Part shown: piece by piece, positions 25,361 to 37,800 of the stretch
Numbering within the stretch: the first letter of the stretch is position 1
How the letters are laid out: each line of letters opens with the position of its first letter
NCBI GenBank assembly: GCA_016801885.1
Contig: CM028895.1
Coordinates: forward strand, 10,998,001 to 11,062,000
Reading direction: 5' to 3'
Source: Toxotes chatareus
Taxonomy: Eukaryota > Chordata > Actinopteri > Toxotidae
Length of the DNA: 64,000 nucleotides
Notes under the pieces: generated by a model
What the model was told of the DNA's origin: nothing
The model's database searches: none
What the model saw: only the letters and a program-made list of their open reading frames with translations
Made by a program: the position numbers and the translations under genes

Positions 25361-28021
25361 GGGAATGCTTCTGTTTCTATCTAAAGGCTCTGGGTCCCAT
25401 GAGAGCAGAAAATGACTTTATCTTGCCACTTTACCAAAACACTTGTGGCTTGGAGCCCTGCCAGGAGTGCAGGAGTGTAGCTGCTGGAGAGATTTCTTTA
25501 ACAAAATCAAACATGCACAGACACACACAGACACGCACACACACAGCTGCTGTTCATTCCTATAAGCTATGGCAGATACAAGAAGTGATAGAGAAAGCAC
25601 CTGAGAGACTTGAAAGAAACTCAGGTTTATGACTTTCGTTTTCGCCTTGAAGGGTGTGCATTCTGCATGTTCTTTACAGGCATAACACTGTCTCTACTCA
25701 TATGACGTTTGTTCAGCAAATTCATGTCACCACAATGAAGTACACATAACATAACTTGCATATATTTAACGGTGAGAAGACTACATTTACTGGGCTTTCA
25801 CACCAAAAACATATATTGTAAATAATCGTGATAGATGGGAATAAATAAATAAAGGTGCTCTTCTTAATATCAAAGGCACAGCTTTATCATTTGTCTGCAG
25901 GCTGCTATGAGCTTCATTTAAATAAGAACGTGGACCACATTTCCAAACATTGTATACACAAAGTATTGGCATGCAAGTCTTTTGCCAAGAAGTCCTGGTT
26001 TAATCAGTGTACAGTTATATAATTACTGGATTTAGGGATGAATGAATGGATGCAAAATCACTTAGTTTGGTCTGTGAACATGTGTGAAAAGGGTACAAAA
26101 TGCCCAATGCAATTTCCCACAGCAAAAGATTTTCTACTTACAGTCTCAGAGGACTAAAACAATCAGAGGAAAATTTACATTTTAAAAGCTGGAAATAGGA
26201 AATTTTGAGCATTTTCTTTTAAAAACATGCCTTAAATGATTATCAAAATTAATACTGTTGCTGACTAATTTTGGTTTTTGGTTAACTAATCATTTTTCCT
26301 TTCTCCCAAAATCAAAAGATCCATCCTTGTGTGCCTTTAGAAACCCTTCATAGAGCATATCTGGGGGCCAAAGTACAATTTGTTGGGCACAAAACCTGCT
26401 TTAAATTTTTCATTTCAGCTTTCAACTGGGTACTTGTTTTGGAGAGATGTAGCAGCTTTCTCATTGTGAACGCTGACCTTTGCCTTCACAATGCCGTATT
26501 CGTGTGTTTGGTGTAAAAGCCTCATCACTTCATTTTATGCAGTCATTGTGAAAGGACCAATAATGTGCCACCCTGTAACCATTTCCCTCTGCAATTCAGT
26601 GGTGCCCATCTTTTCTGTATTAGAAAGAAAACATTGCCTTACAAGGGGAAAGAGGCTAGAAACAAACTGTGGAATGTCCTTGTGGTTGTACCGTAACAGC
26701 AGCTGTAGGCGACTCTATATGTCATGTCTTTCCAGTACACTATTTCATTAAAATTAAGCAGCAGAGTAAATAGATTTACATTTAGTTAGTTAGACTTTCT
26801 GGCTTTACACCTGTAATTAGTTACCTTCACCAACGGTGCTGCAGTCATGTGCAGCACCGTCTGAACCATCCCGTGATGACAGTGGCTAAAAAGGGTTACA
26901 AACTCTGCCCTGATATGAACAGTGGTCTCAGGCCTTGGTTTTAGCTCTGGTATCTGCATTGCCATGCAGCATTTTTGATTCCAGAGTAAAATATTTGGAT
27001 AAAAGCAAATAAAAAGGAGATGAAAAAAAATATTACACTTACCCCTCCTCTGTTAATTGAGAAGTTTGCAGAATTTGTGTCCTTTGCCTTTACTCTTTCT
27101 TTTGCGTGGGAGCACAGTTGTTCTAGCAAGGGCAAACCTTTTGTTAAACTTGAATGTTTTCTGTAAGGTTAATTTGAATCCACTGACCTCCACTGCCCTG
27201 GCTTCAAGCCCAAAGTCAAAGACCAAGATGTTCCCGCTGATAATGAAAGCAGAATGATAGCTGTTTGTTGTGTTCTTGGCTATTTGCATGCTTTCCAGGT
27301 ATTCCTCGGCTATTGCAGCAACACACGCGCACAGATACACACCACTACCATTACTCCATGCTTGCATTGTTCACTCAAGCAAATTATCTCCAGTTTTTGG
27401 AGAGTCAACTCTTAACTGCCAGAATATTCAAATTTATAGCATAAACTTAGGCCCATGGAAGAGAAAAGAAGAGATAGTACTGTTGTGTTTTCTATCTAGT
27501 TAAGACAGACAGACTAGAAATAGACCCACAGAGAGGTCCAACTCCCTTGGGTGCACCTTTTCCCTAAGGGTTCTCTCTGTTACTATCTTAAAAAACACAG
27601 TTTGTACTTGTCTGCATTCTTTATGCAAATAAGAAGGTATGAAGAGCCTGCTGCCCACTACAAGCAACTTTTCTGGTGTCATGAGAAAATAATGACTTTG
27701 GTCTAAATAATTAATTAAAGCTCTACCATGATAGCAAAAAAGACACTCTTGCAATATCACAAGGAGATAAAATACATTTTAAAAATTTAAGACCTAAGTC
27801 CTTTATGCTCCTATATAGAATATTTACTGCTTAGAAACATGCAGTGACATTAACAAACAGCATATGTCATCTATTCAACAGACTTGTATAGAGACTGAAG
27901 GGAGTTTGTGACCTTGTTGTAGGTTATGCAAGTACAACACTGTAGTATATTAATAGCCTACAATTAATTATAATCATTGACATGTAGAGATAAGGGAATG
28001 CCTCTAAGTTCGTGTCTTTAC

Positions 28022-28340
28022 CTACGTTGGTGGTGTTGATTCAGCGGCGAGAATCCACTCGTCCACAGCGGGCTGCTTTCGGAGAGACCGTGAGCCGGTG
28101 AATGGAGCGGAAACACCGTGGGTGGTTGAGTGGGTGGGGGGGACTCTGGGCCTGGATCCGTCCGGGGTCCACCCCTGCAGATGCGGCACGGTAGCGTGCG
28201 AGTGCCGCGCGGGCTGGTCTGGAGAACCGCGCGAGGCGGGAAACGAAGCCGCAGATTCACCTTCCCAGCGGTGTCCGGAGATTTTGGGCAGGAGTTGTAA
28301 CGCCCTCAAGGGCGCAAGTTTGAGGGGAGAGAGAGAGAAA
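28022..28340 (-). promoter_or_regulatory. CpG-rich candidate first exon / promoter of a minus-strand gene
   Basis: A sharp GC- and CpG-rich island stands in AT-rich surroundings. On the minus strand it ends in CAACGTAG followed by GTAAAG, a plausible donor, with the exon edge near 28022. Two overlapping minus-strand frames are open (starts at 28309 and 28260) but their peptides have no recognisable domain. One frame hits a stop exactly at the putative exon end, so the segment may be mostly 5' UTR. Its place 1 kb beyond the 3' end of sec63 and 4.6 kb upstream of the MBT-like exon fits the start of an scml4-like gene. The link is inferred from position only. Confidence 0.4.
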
Positions 28341-29359
28341 AGAAATGTGTGAAAGAATCGTAAATGGTGGATAATTTTCCTATGTAGCTATTAAGCTGCG
28401 TCTCATTTACCTGCACTGGTTTAGTCTACCGAGGTGGGGGGGTGTTGAGATGGCACGGTAAATAAAACAGGAGCACTGAAACTGAAGAGGTTCAACCCCC
28501 TTTTGATAACACATAAACACTCATTGATAGACGAGGTGTGGGCGTCTGAGCTGAACCAAGCTAAAATAACGAAATTCCTTGTAATACTCTCTATATATCC
28601 ATTAACATTTATTGTGTGCCTCCTGTTTATTCACGTTTGCATTTGTACCTTTGCATTAATACTAACACAGATATACTAATTTCCCTTTTCTGTGTTCATC
28701 AGCCTAAAAAGTACAGACATCAGCATATTTTTGGAAAGGTATAGGTATCATATTTGTTTTATCATCATGTTACCCTGAGGAACATACCATAAATTTGTGA
28801 ATTCCCACACCTGTTCAGATACAATCTATGGCTCAGGAAGCTATATGGCAGTTACCACTGAGACTCTGTTGACCTCCAGCGGAATATACACCATGTGAGT
28901 GTTAAAGTAGAACAACTCAAACAAACCAGATTTTGACACATAGGAGACTTAGCCAGAAGATTAGGTAACAATGCAGGAGCAATTGGCAAATAAAAATTAC
29001 TAAAAAAGAAGGCACATGCATTTAAGCCGGCTCTTTCTGAGCCATAGCTTTGCTGTTGTGTATCAGTATCTGGACATCAGCTGCACAACTGTTCAGTTTA
29101 GAAGTGACAACAAATCAGTTTTAAATATGAAGTCAAACTGATATTATTGCAATGAATATGTCAGGCCTTCAAAGTAAATGGGGTTTCATATTTACAAACA
29201 ACTGCTTTTAACACAGATACAACTTTATGAATACAAAAAAACATCAAGACACGTCCTCTCTCATATCTCACAGCCTTTTTTTTTTTTAAACATTCATAGT
29301 AATATTAAAATATCAAATACCTGTCTGTAATCAGCCCCCTACAGCACATGGGGAAAAAT
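28341..29359. other. Intergenic, between sec63 3' end and CpG-rich island
   Basis: About 1 kb of AT-rich unique sequence with an A/T run near 29278-29287. It would be the upstream region of the candidate minus-strand gene starting near 28.3 kb. I see no exon or repeat. Confidence 0.5.
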
Positions 29360-29380
29360 TAAACAATCTCATTTAAAAGT

Positions 29381-29386
29381 TTTATT
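29381..29386 (-). terminator. Poly(A) signal AATAAA, sec63
   Basis: The + strand TTTATT reads AATAAA on the minus strand. It is a canonical hexamer in AT-rich context downstream of the sec63 stop; shorter isoforms using other sites are possible. Confidence 0.5.
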
Positions 29387-31698
29387 TGAAATGATTTTAA
29401 ATACAAATAATATATTTTTCCATTTACAATGACAGTTCCTTTGTAAACAAAAGTGGCAGATAGTCATTGGGTAGTTTGTCCAAACTGAGACGGCGTGTCG
29501 GCCAGTCGCCCGGACGAGGTCTGTCATGGGAGAGATGGTGTTGTATTTAACCTCACTGCAGTTTTTTTTTTTCCACACAGCGTAAATCACTGATGCTACA
29601 TTCTATTGCAGAGCGATAAATACTCAGAGTACAATATTACCTGTTAGCATACACCTGCTTTGAACACAATTACAGGAGGGTATAGTGCGCGCATGTCAGT
29701 TTGTTTGTGCGAGTGAGTGAGTGAGTGTATGTGGTGTTGGGAGAGCCTGCCCACAGATATTCAAACCTTTATCTCTCCCACACTAACATGACACTAGAAT
29801 ATACCAAAGCAGAAGCACTCAACTGTTGTGTGGATATTCATGGTGAAAGATTTGTTGTAAGTTTTAAAAACTGAACTGTCGAGTCGTCAACATACGGTGA
29901 GAGCCCACAGAGCAATTCAAGGAAGCTCTGATTTTCCTTTTTTTTCCCCCACTCATGAGTCGAACAGATGTAAAAACAAAGGTTAGAATGGGAACAAGAC
30001 AAAGGCCTATGGGTTAACATTTGTAATAACTACAGTTTAACTGAGACAAAAACAAAAAACTACATTTAAATGAAAGGGGATTCTCTCGATTAGTCAGAAC
30101 TGCTTTGTATTACTCAGACAGAAAAACTACAAAAAAAAAAACACAACAAAAACAAATCTTCCAGGAGATTTGTTGGAGAAAAAAAAAATCCATCTGAAAT
30201 GGCAGTAATTGCAAAACTAAGCGTGTTCTGCTTTAATGACTAAAGACAAAAGGTGCTGGACAGAATATGCTTAGTCTTATACTACAAGTTACTTTCAACA
30301 TATTTTTGTTCAAGATACTTTTCGGATCACGAGTGCCATGTGTGTCAAGGACCTCAGACTCCAGTCCCTTTAACACAGGCCCAGTCACATGCCACACTTG
30401 ACTGCTAACCCACTTTCAGCAGACAAAACTGTACTTACTGGAGGCTTTACCATGGCAAGATCAGTGATATGTATCCCAAGACTGGGGAGCAATAGGTTAC
30501 TAAGGTGAGACTAATTCTAAATTGAAACAAAGGAAAAACACAGTTGATTTTTTACAAACACAAAAAAACTAAATGTTTTTTTTTTCTGCTCTCCCAAGAA
30601 TCACTGGTGCATAGCACCCAAAGACTTGTATGTTGTGGTATTTCAGTTGTATTCATAAGGCCTTTCTGGACAATGAGTATACACTGGAATGTGCTACAAT
30701 TGTACAAAAAAAAAAGAAAAAAGATGAAGAGAAAGTAAGTCACTTCTCTGAAAAGCCACAAGTATGTATATATCTATAATTATATATCAGTATCTGAGCC
30801 CCTTAAAAAGACTGAAAACACACAACTTTTATGTAGTATATGAAGAAGAAGAAAGAAATCTTAACACTGCAAGTTTTGTCATTTTCCCCCCATTACACTT
30901 GAGGTCATATTGATTTCAAGAACCATCTGCTTTCAACCAACAGCTGTCTCTTTCCGAAAAATACAATTTGCTGTGGATCACAGGGACAGAATAGGCATCA
31001 TTAACAGAACCGACCGGAGATCGGTATCTATCTGTAGACATCCCCTTCAACACAGAAAGTACAAGTACATACAAGTGACTGGCTGGTGTGACAGTGGAAA
31101 AAAAACAAAAAAAAAAAAAACAAAAAAAAAAACAGATGAGACTTAACTGTGCCCCTGTGAGTTGAAAGAAGGAGCAAACGTCCCAATGGTTGACTTGATT
31201 GCGATCCCCAACAAACAGGGCTAAAGCTCACACTTCTGCAGTTTAAGTGTACAATAGAAAGTATCATTGGTGAGGAAAACATCTGTGCTGAGTGATTTTA
31301 AAAAATTAGGAGCGAGAGCGGAGGTCATGTGATTTTGTTAATTTTGCAAACGGAATTAGCTGTTATACATCCCCTCTCCCCCTCGAGAAAAAAGAGCCCA
31401 GATTATAGGTCCTCCAGTCCACAGTGTGTCAATCTCTCATACCTGTACAAACACATACGAGGTTACAAACAGACAGCATACACACTCACACACACCCTCA
31501 CATGTGCACCCACTCACACACACGGGCCTGGTTAAGTATTCACAGAATTCTCTTCCGCCAGCAAAGGAAATTGAAGGAACAAGTCTCTGTAGAAAAGGGG
31601 GAAATGGAGGGGATGGGGTCACAGTCCATGTCATCAGGGTAAAATGAACAAGAAGGAGGAGGAGGGCTCTGTATGTATAAATTGTCCCCAATGATTCA

Positions 31699-31735
31699 GT
31701 GTGTGTGTGTGTGTGTTTGTGTGTTTGTGTGTTGT
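31699..31735. repeat. Interrupted (TG)n microsatellite in sec63 3' UTR
   Basis: TG repeats with TTG interruptions; on the sec63 mRNA this reads as CA repeats about 115-150 nt after the stop. Confidence 0.9.
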
Positions 31736-31817
31736 GGGCAAGGAGTTGCTGCTCCTTGTTCGAGTGCTGTCGTGGGGTCAGGAGTGGGTCGGTGGCCAGT
31801 CCATGGGAGAAGGCTGA

Positions 31818-31839
31818 GTGTGTGTGTGTGTGTGTGTGT
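31818..31839. repeat. (TG)11 microsatellite 10 nt after the sec63 stop
   Basis: A pure TG run on the + strand, CA on the mRNA, beginning just downstream of the sec63 termination codon. Confidence 0.9.
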
Positions 31840-31849
31840 CTATCCGCAT

Positions 31850-34800
31850 TCAGTCGTTGTCCTCGTCATCGTCTTCACTCTCCTCGATGCCATCGCTGTC
31901 CTCCTGCTCCTCATCCTCCTCCTCCGTGTCTGGGATGTCCCACTGTGGGTGGTTGTCCAGCATGGCCTTGGCCTCATGGACCTCCAACTAGGAAAACACA
32001 AGGGATGTACAAAGTTTAAGGCATTGACCTAGCATAGTTTACAGACCTCTGACTGGAATACTTCATTTTTAAACCATCAAACCACAAACATACATATCTG
32101 CAAATATTAAGATGCCTTTATGTTCTTCTATTTTTAGATTATTTGTATTATATTTTTCTGCTTGATATTGGAGTATATGTTTACTGTAAGCGGGGTATTG
32201 CAATATTTTTACTTAAGAGCTAAAAAAGAAAACATGCTTCGACAACTAAAACGTTCAAGATCAGATTTTAAGTAGTAAAATTATGCATAAAAGCTTAGAT
32301 GTTTTTAAAAGTAACATTAAAGATACAGTATTTTAAGATAATTTCTGATTAGCTCCCAAAACTGACTGGTTCTTGACCAGCAACTGCAACATCACACTTC
32401 AAGTGCACTCTAGCTAAATGTCTTGCAGGTGCTAGAAAAAAAAAAAGCCATACAATTCATTCTCTAGTTTGGCTTGTTACAGTTACCCTTATACCCAACA
32501 CCTCGGCAGCAATTAACACCATTGTTCAGCGAGCTTCTGGTACATTTTGGCTGTGGCTGTTAGATCTGCTGTCTCAGCTGCTTTGGCAGAAAAAGAACCA
32601 TTTTATCCAGGACAATTTACACTGGCTAAAGAAATGCCTCATCAAATTACCCATGAAATCAAACACACACACTTATATCTTTGTGAGGACACTCATCAAG
32701 ATAATGCATTCCCTAGCCCCTTACCCTAACCTTAACCGTCCAAACTGAATGCCTAACCAAAACCCAATTTTAACCTGAACCCTAAAACCAACCCCTCAAA
32801 CAGCCCTTTAAAGTTGTGAGGACCGACCAAAATGTCCTCACTCCATAAAGTCTATGCTATGCTAAAATTGGTCCTCACAAAGACAGATGAGCAAGCACAC
32901 ACAGACACACACACAGCTTTCTTGTCACCTTGAGTGGTTTAATCTGGTCCAGTCCCAGGTAGGAATCAGAGCGGAGGATGACAGAATATTGGTAATTGCC
33001 CGTTTTGGAGGGTGCTGGAAACTTCAGCTCCACCTGGTAAACAAAACACACAAATATACACACACACACACACATCTAATTGTAATATCACTCAAAGTGC
33101 AGTCATGTACTGTAGCTGGGTGACTGAGGGCATGCTTGCATGTGGAACTGTAACTGTTGATGTCTAAATGAAATTGAAACCAAGTATAGAAAAAAGGTTC
33201 TCCTTCTTTTATTCATCAAAAACAGCAACACTTACCAGGAGGAGGCCAACCTGTAAAGGACACACACGCTAACACTGCCGAATATCACAAACTTTAAAAG
33301 AGGACCCGCTGTTACTGATAACGCATAATCATCAAGCTGCAAAGGGATGCAGTGCGGTAGGTAATCACAAATGACCCACCACATGATGACGGGGTCCAAC
33401 TGTAAATATTAGACCGGCATTACCCCAAGCTGTGATTACTATGTCGTACAATTACATATGGCAAACATCTAATTATCAGCACATTGAGGCTAATTATTAT
33501 TCAGCGTGTGAGCGGAGAATGAGCTGTGAACACAGCTGCAATTTACTGCCCTGCCTCGTTGATGAAAGCAGCTCTCCTGCCCTCCCCGAAAAACATGTCT
33601 GTCAAACGCACAGCGTACGAGGGGTCTCGCAACACAAACAGAAGGAATTGTTGAAGTGTCGGAGTAATTGATTGCTAGACAGCGAACTGTTATGCATGGG
33701 TGGGTCACCTCTTGCTATTACACTGCTTCAGAGTGGGGACAGCTGGTCATGCAGACTTACACAGACCTCATTAGGCCTTTACCTTGCCATCAATCCTTAT
33801 TGCTGCTGGAGAACAGTGTGATCAGAGGTGCGAATTGTGCAAAATAAACACACACACACACACACACATATATACACACACGCGCGCACACACACTCCTT
33901 TGAGGAAATAATGACAAGTGTAAAAGGTTGCCTAGCAACAAAATGTGTGAGGGGCTACGGTGCACAGGAAAAAAGAGATGTGAATATACACACCTTAACT
34001 TATTAAGACCTTTCTACTCCTCTAGGATTACAGCATAAGCCACCCTCAACGTATTTCAATATAGTTTAAGCGATTTATCAAGGAGTATTTGGTTCCTGCT
34101 TCTCAAATGTGAGGATTTTCTGCTTTTTGTCAGTTTATCATATCACTGTAAATTTAATATATTTCGGTTTTAGTCTGTTGGTTGGACAACACTAGTAATG
34201 TGAAGATGTCACCTCAGGCACTCAGAAAATATAATGGGGATTTTTATTATTTTCATGGACGTTTGTATTATGAAAAACTAATAAAAAGTCATACTGTGCA
34301 GGCACGTGCTCACCTCCTGTGAGCTACTTTTTTGTGTATCCATTTGCCCATGAGAGCACACACACACACTCACACTCACGCACTCACCTCTTCTGTGTCT
34401 TTTAGTGTGCAGACGTGGTAGGGCATGGAGACGAGGGTCTGATCTCTGCGGTCGGCGATGTAGAGCCACCACCACTCCTGCTTCTCCTCTGGAAAGTAGA
34501 GGCTGTAGACGGGGTGCGTCACCTTCGACTTGGTCTCGAGCAGGGCCCGCTCTCGCCGCTGGATGCTTTGCTGCAACGCCTCCCACTCCTGTCGAAGACA
34601 TGTGGACAGTGGAGGATGCAGCCAGCGTTTCCTTTGCATTCATAAAACTTTGAATATGTGAATGATGCATTTTGGAGGAGTAATAATTGTGCTGCTGACT
34701 CTTTTTATCACAGCACATCAAGAGAATGAATATCGTGGCCTCACAACATGATACATCGTTATAAGTCTGACACAAACATATGCAACTACATAAAAGTTCC

Positions 34801-37800
34801 CTGACCTCCTCATCGTCGCCAGCTATCTCATCCACCTCTGTGTCGCTTTGCTTGTCGCTGTCTTCATCTCTCTCGCTGGGAGAATCCTTGTTAGCTTCGC
34901 CCTCATCTGACTCGCTGCCCTTGTCTGAGGCCTCGTCCTCTTCCTCCTTTGCTGCTGCTGCTGCTGCTACGACATCCTGCGAAATCAAAATTGATATCAA
35001 GAATTTATGAGTTGACGTAGTTTATGTAATTGTATGACAATTAATCAAAGTCAGCAGTGGCTGGACACGTACATTTCCTGCCACGTTGCCATTGGCCTGC
35101 TTAGTTTTGGCGGGCACAGGAGTGGCCTTCTTCTTGGTTAATTTTTTCTTCTTGGACTTGGCTGTCTTCTTAGTCCCTTTACTCTTGTTCTGCCACACTT
35201 TGGTTTTGGCTTTACTTGAATCTCCTTGCTTTACACACAAACATACACACACAAAAAAGGATAGGTGAACACTGCAAGTTTTCTTGAACCATTAAATTTT
35301 TAATCATGACTTAACCAGATCCAAACTTCTAAATAAGTCTGAGTTGACATGTGCTCTATGTCTGTGTGTGTGTGTGTTATCCTTACTGCTTCCTCAGTAG
35401 TGGCAGCCTCCTCTCCTGGACATGGTGTTGACTCCTGCTCTTTTTCAAACATGTCCTGCACACACATTTCACAGATGCAGTGAATTCATGCTTTTCAGCA
35501 ATGCATACAGTAAATAGTGCACTCTAGTGGTCATTCAAGGAAATGCACGAACAAGGCAGCAACATCAGAAATCAATTTGACTCACACAAGGCTGCTTTCT
35601 GGTAACGCACTATTATGAAATTATGTCAGTGTTTAACCTAATGAAATAATTTCTTACCGCCATTCTCTTTCTGGTCAACGTGACAGTTACTGTGACAATA
35701 GAGCCCGCTGTGATGTTATTGCTGTCTTCATCATCAAGGACTGTAGAGAGAGAATAAATGGAACTTTTAAACATAGTCAAGTACAAAATATATAAATGTA
35801 ACATATCAGCAATTTAACAAAGCTAAGTTCATGGCTGCTTCCACTGGTTTGTCTGACATTAGGAAAGGAATTAAAATTGTACCTTAAATCAGGTTTGTGA
35901 TTAAACTCCATTACAATTTCAGTAGTTTTTGATCAGTTAGTACTAAAACATTGCTTGAAAGACCACGAGAATTTATTTTCCAAGACAACCATTTTTCTAT
36001 CTCTTTCCACTGTCTTCAATATACTCTATAGTCAATCGGTAGCAGCAAACAGCCGACCTTCAAGTACCATAACATCTAAATGTGCAACCATTTCACTGGC
36101 TGCTTGTGGAAGTGCTTCAAGCCAAAGGTGGCCAAACAAACTGTGTCTGTTTGTGTGTATTTTTCGGACTGACCCTGCAGTTTGGTATCCATAGTGATGT
36201 GAGGGAAACTGCCCAGCACAGCCATGACCTCGTCGTACTTCTCCTCCCCCAAGAAGCGCAACATGCTGCGTCTGTCAGAGTCCTTGAGACTCACCAGGTC
36301 CTGAAGGGTCCGAACTTTATACTAAAGAGGAAAGGAGGTGTGATGTAGTTACTTTGAATTGCTCAAGTCAAATGCGTGTGTGCATATACAGACGCACAGC
36401 AGGTACCTTCTTGGAGATGCAGTAGCGGAGGTGCTCCTCCTCAAAGTGGGGCAGCTGCAGAAGTGGTGACTTAGACTCCTGTAGGCCCTGCACTATCATC
36501 TGGGTCAGTTTCATACAATTCTCTATGGTAACCAGTCGAGGAGCATGGAAACCTGGACAGAGGCACGGTAGTGTGCACATATTAGCATTCATGAAAACTA
36601 ATACAAACGTAATGAGAACGCTCCTGTGTGGGTTCAAGCTTGTGACAATCTTGTAAACAGTAATAACTCTTGTACATATACATATATACATATATACATA
36701 TAGCTATGTGTGTGTGTACCTCCTCTGCTGTTGGCCATCATGGTGAGCTGACAGCCCACGTTGATCATCTCCTGCAGGAGAGCTGGACTCTTCCTCACCA
36801 CAAACCTCTGATCTGGGAACAGAAACATACATGCATACCATGTTCTAAGCAACATGTTCCTGACCTGCACAATCATGTATCATGTTTCTTAAGAAAAAAT
36901 GGAAATCATTGCAAAGATAGCACTGTTACACGAATCGTTTTGGATTATTGTGGAATTATAAGCAAGAATGCCTGCCCATCCATGACCTGGGTCTGCAACA
37001 ACTTTTCAAGCAAGATTCTGCCTATATAATGAAAGCACAGTCTTAATAATGATTTCATGATGGTGCCAATAAAAAATTAACTGACAAGTTTCTCCATTGT
37101 TTACTCACTCTTCTGTAAAGGTCACATGTTCACATCCCAAAAGTTACTTAGTGCAGCTCTCAGTCGACCTTCTGTGTTTTTTACAGATGTTAAACAGCAA
37201 AACTAAACTACTCCTGAGAGCTTGTGATAGTTGAATATGCTCATTACCTCTGCGTAGGCGTGTAAACATACAAACAGGGTAGGGTTGTGTATTCCCAGTG
37301 AATGATGATGTTGTGACTTTGCATTTTTACTCCAAAAAAGCTTGTGCAGCTGTTTTATTTCCCATTTTTGGAAATCTAAAGAACCAGTTCCTGGCAGTTT
37401 CTGTTGCTCTGAAAAAGTTTGACATGGGGCTATACAAACTCACGGTAGTTTTACAGAAAATACAATATCTGATTGGCTAGTACCAATTCTTTAGACAAGT
37501 ACAAATGGCAAATATTTCAGGTTTTCAGTGTCCTACCTTCCTCTAACTCCTCTGATACGTCCATACGTGCGAGGTGAGCGAGCACTAAGACCCTGGCCTT
37601 TAAGCTGTAAGGATAACAGAATGGAGGCTCCTTCTTCTTCACGTTGATGTTTCCTAATTCACGGATTAACTGCAAGAGACACAGGACAGGTTGTTTATGA
37701 GACACACTTAAGGTTAATCTGAACTTCTTCAAAGTATTTCCCTTTGAATTCTGGACAGTCCATCTCTTCCACACACACAGATGCAGAACCACAAGTCAAA

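Larger units (their letters stand above)
23375..28020. other. Non-coding interval, presumed intron(s) of a minus-strand gene
   Basis: Between the candidate MBT exon and the GC-rich candidate first exon I found no other convincing exon. It holds two CA microsatellites (25131-25162, 25242-25358). ORFs of 80-130 codons here (24768-25157, 27053-27367, 27500-27760, all minus) show no family resemblance. The patch 23700-23950 is non-repetitive, carries TAAT-type cores and looks like a conserved non-coding element by eye. Confidence 0.45.
29360..31849 (-). other. sec63 3' untranslated region
   Basis: This is the minus-strand sequence after the sec63 stop codon down to about 20 bases past an AATAAA at 29381-29386. 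No splice signal or other gene interrupts it, so I read it as one long terminal-exon UTR of about 2.5 kb. On the mRNA strand it carries CA repeats just after the stop (31818-31839 and 31699-31735) and U-rich stretches from the A-runs at 31098-31132 on the + strand. The exact cleavage site is inferred. Confidence 0.6.

Noticed and set aside
25418..25600. Possible 66-nt minus exon (CTCTCCAG ... GTAAAG)
   Set aside because: Splice-like borders only; the peptide is short and matches nothing I know.
27053..27367. 104-codon minus ORF containing LPRKRKSKGKGHK
   Set aside because: Looks a little protein-like but lacks flanking splice sites and family resemblance; not supported as an scml4 exon.
32740..32800. 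Telomere-like CCTAACC words in the sec63 intron
   Set aside because: They are internal to the MITE and degenerate; not an interstitial telomere.
34278..35000. Single 240-codon minus ORF across sec63 exons 17 and 18
   Set aside because: It reads through the intron in the wrong frame for exon 18; the spliced sec63 frame is far better supported.
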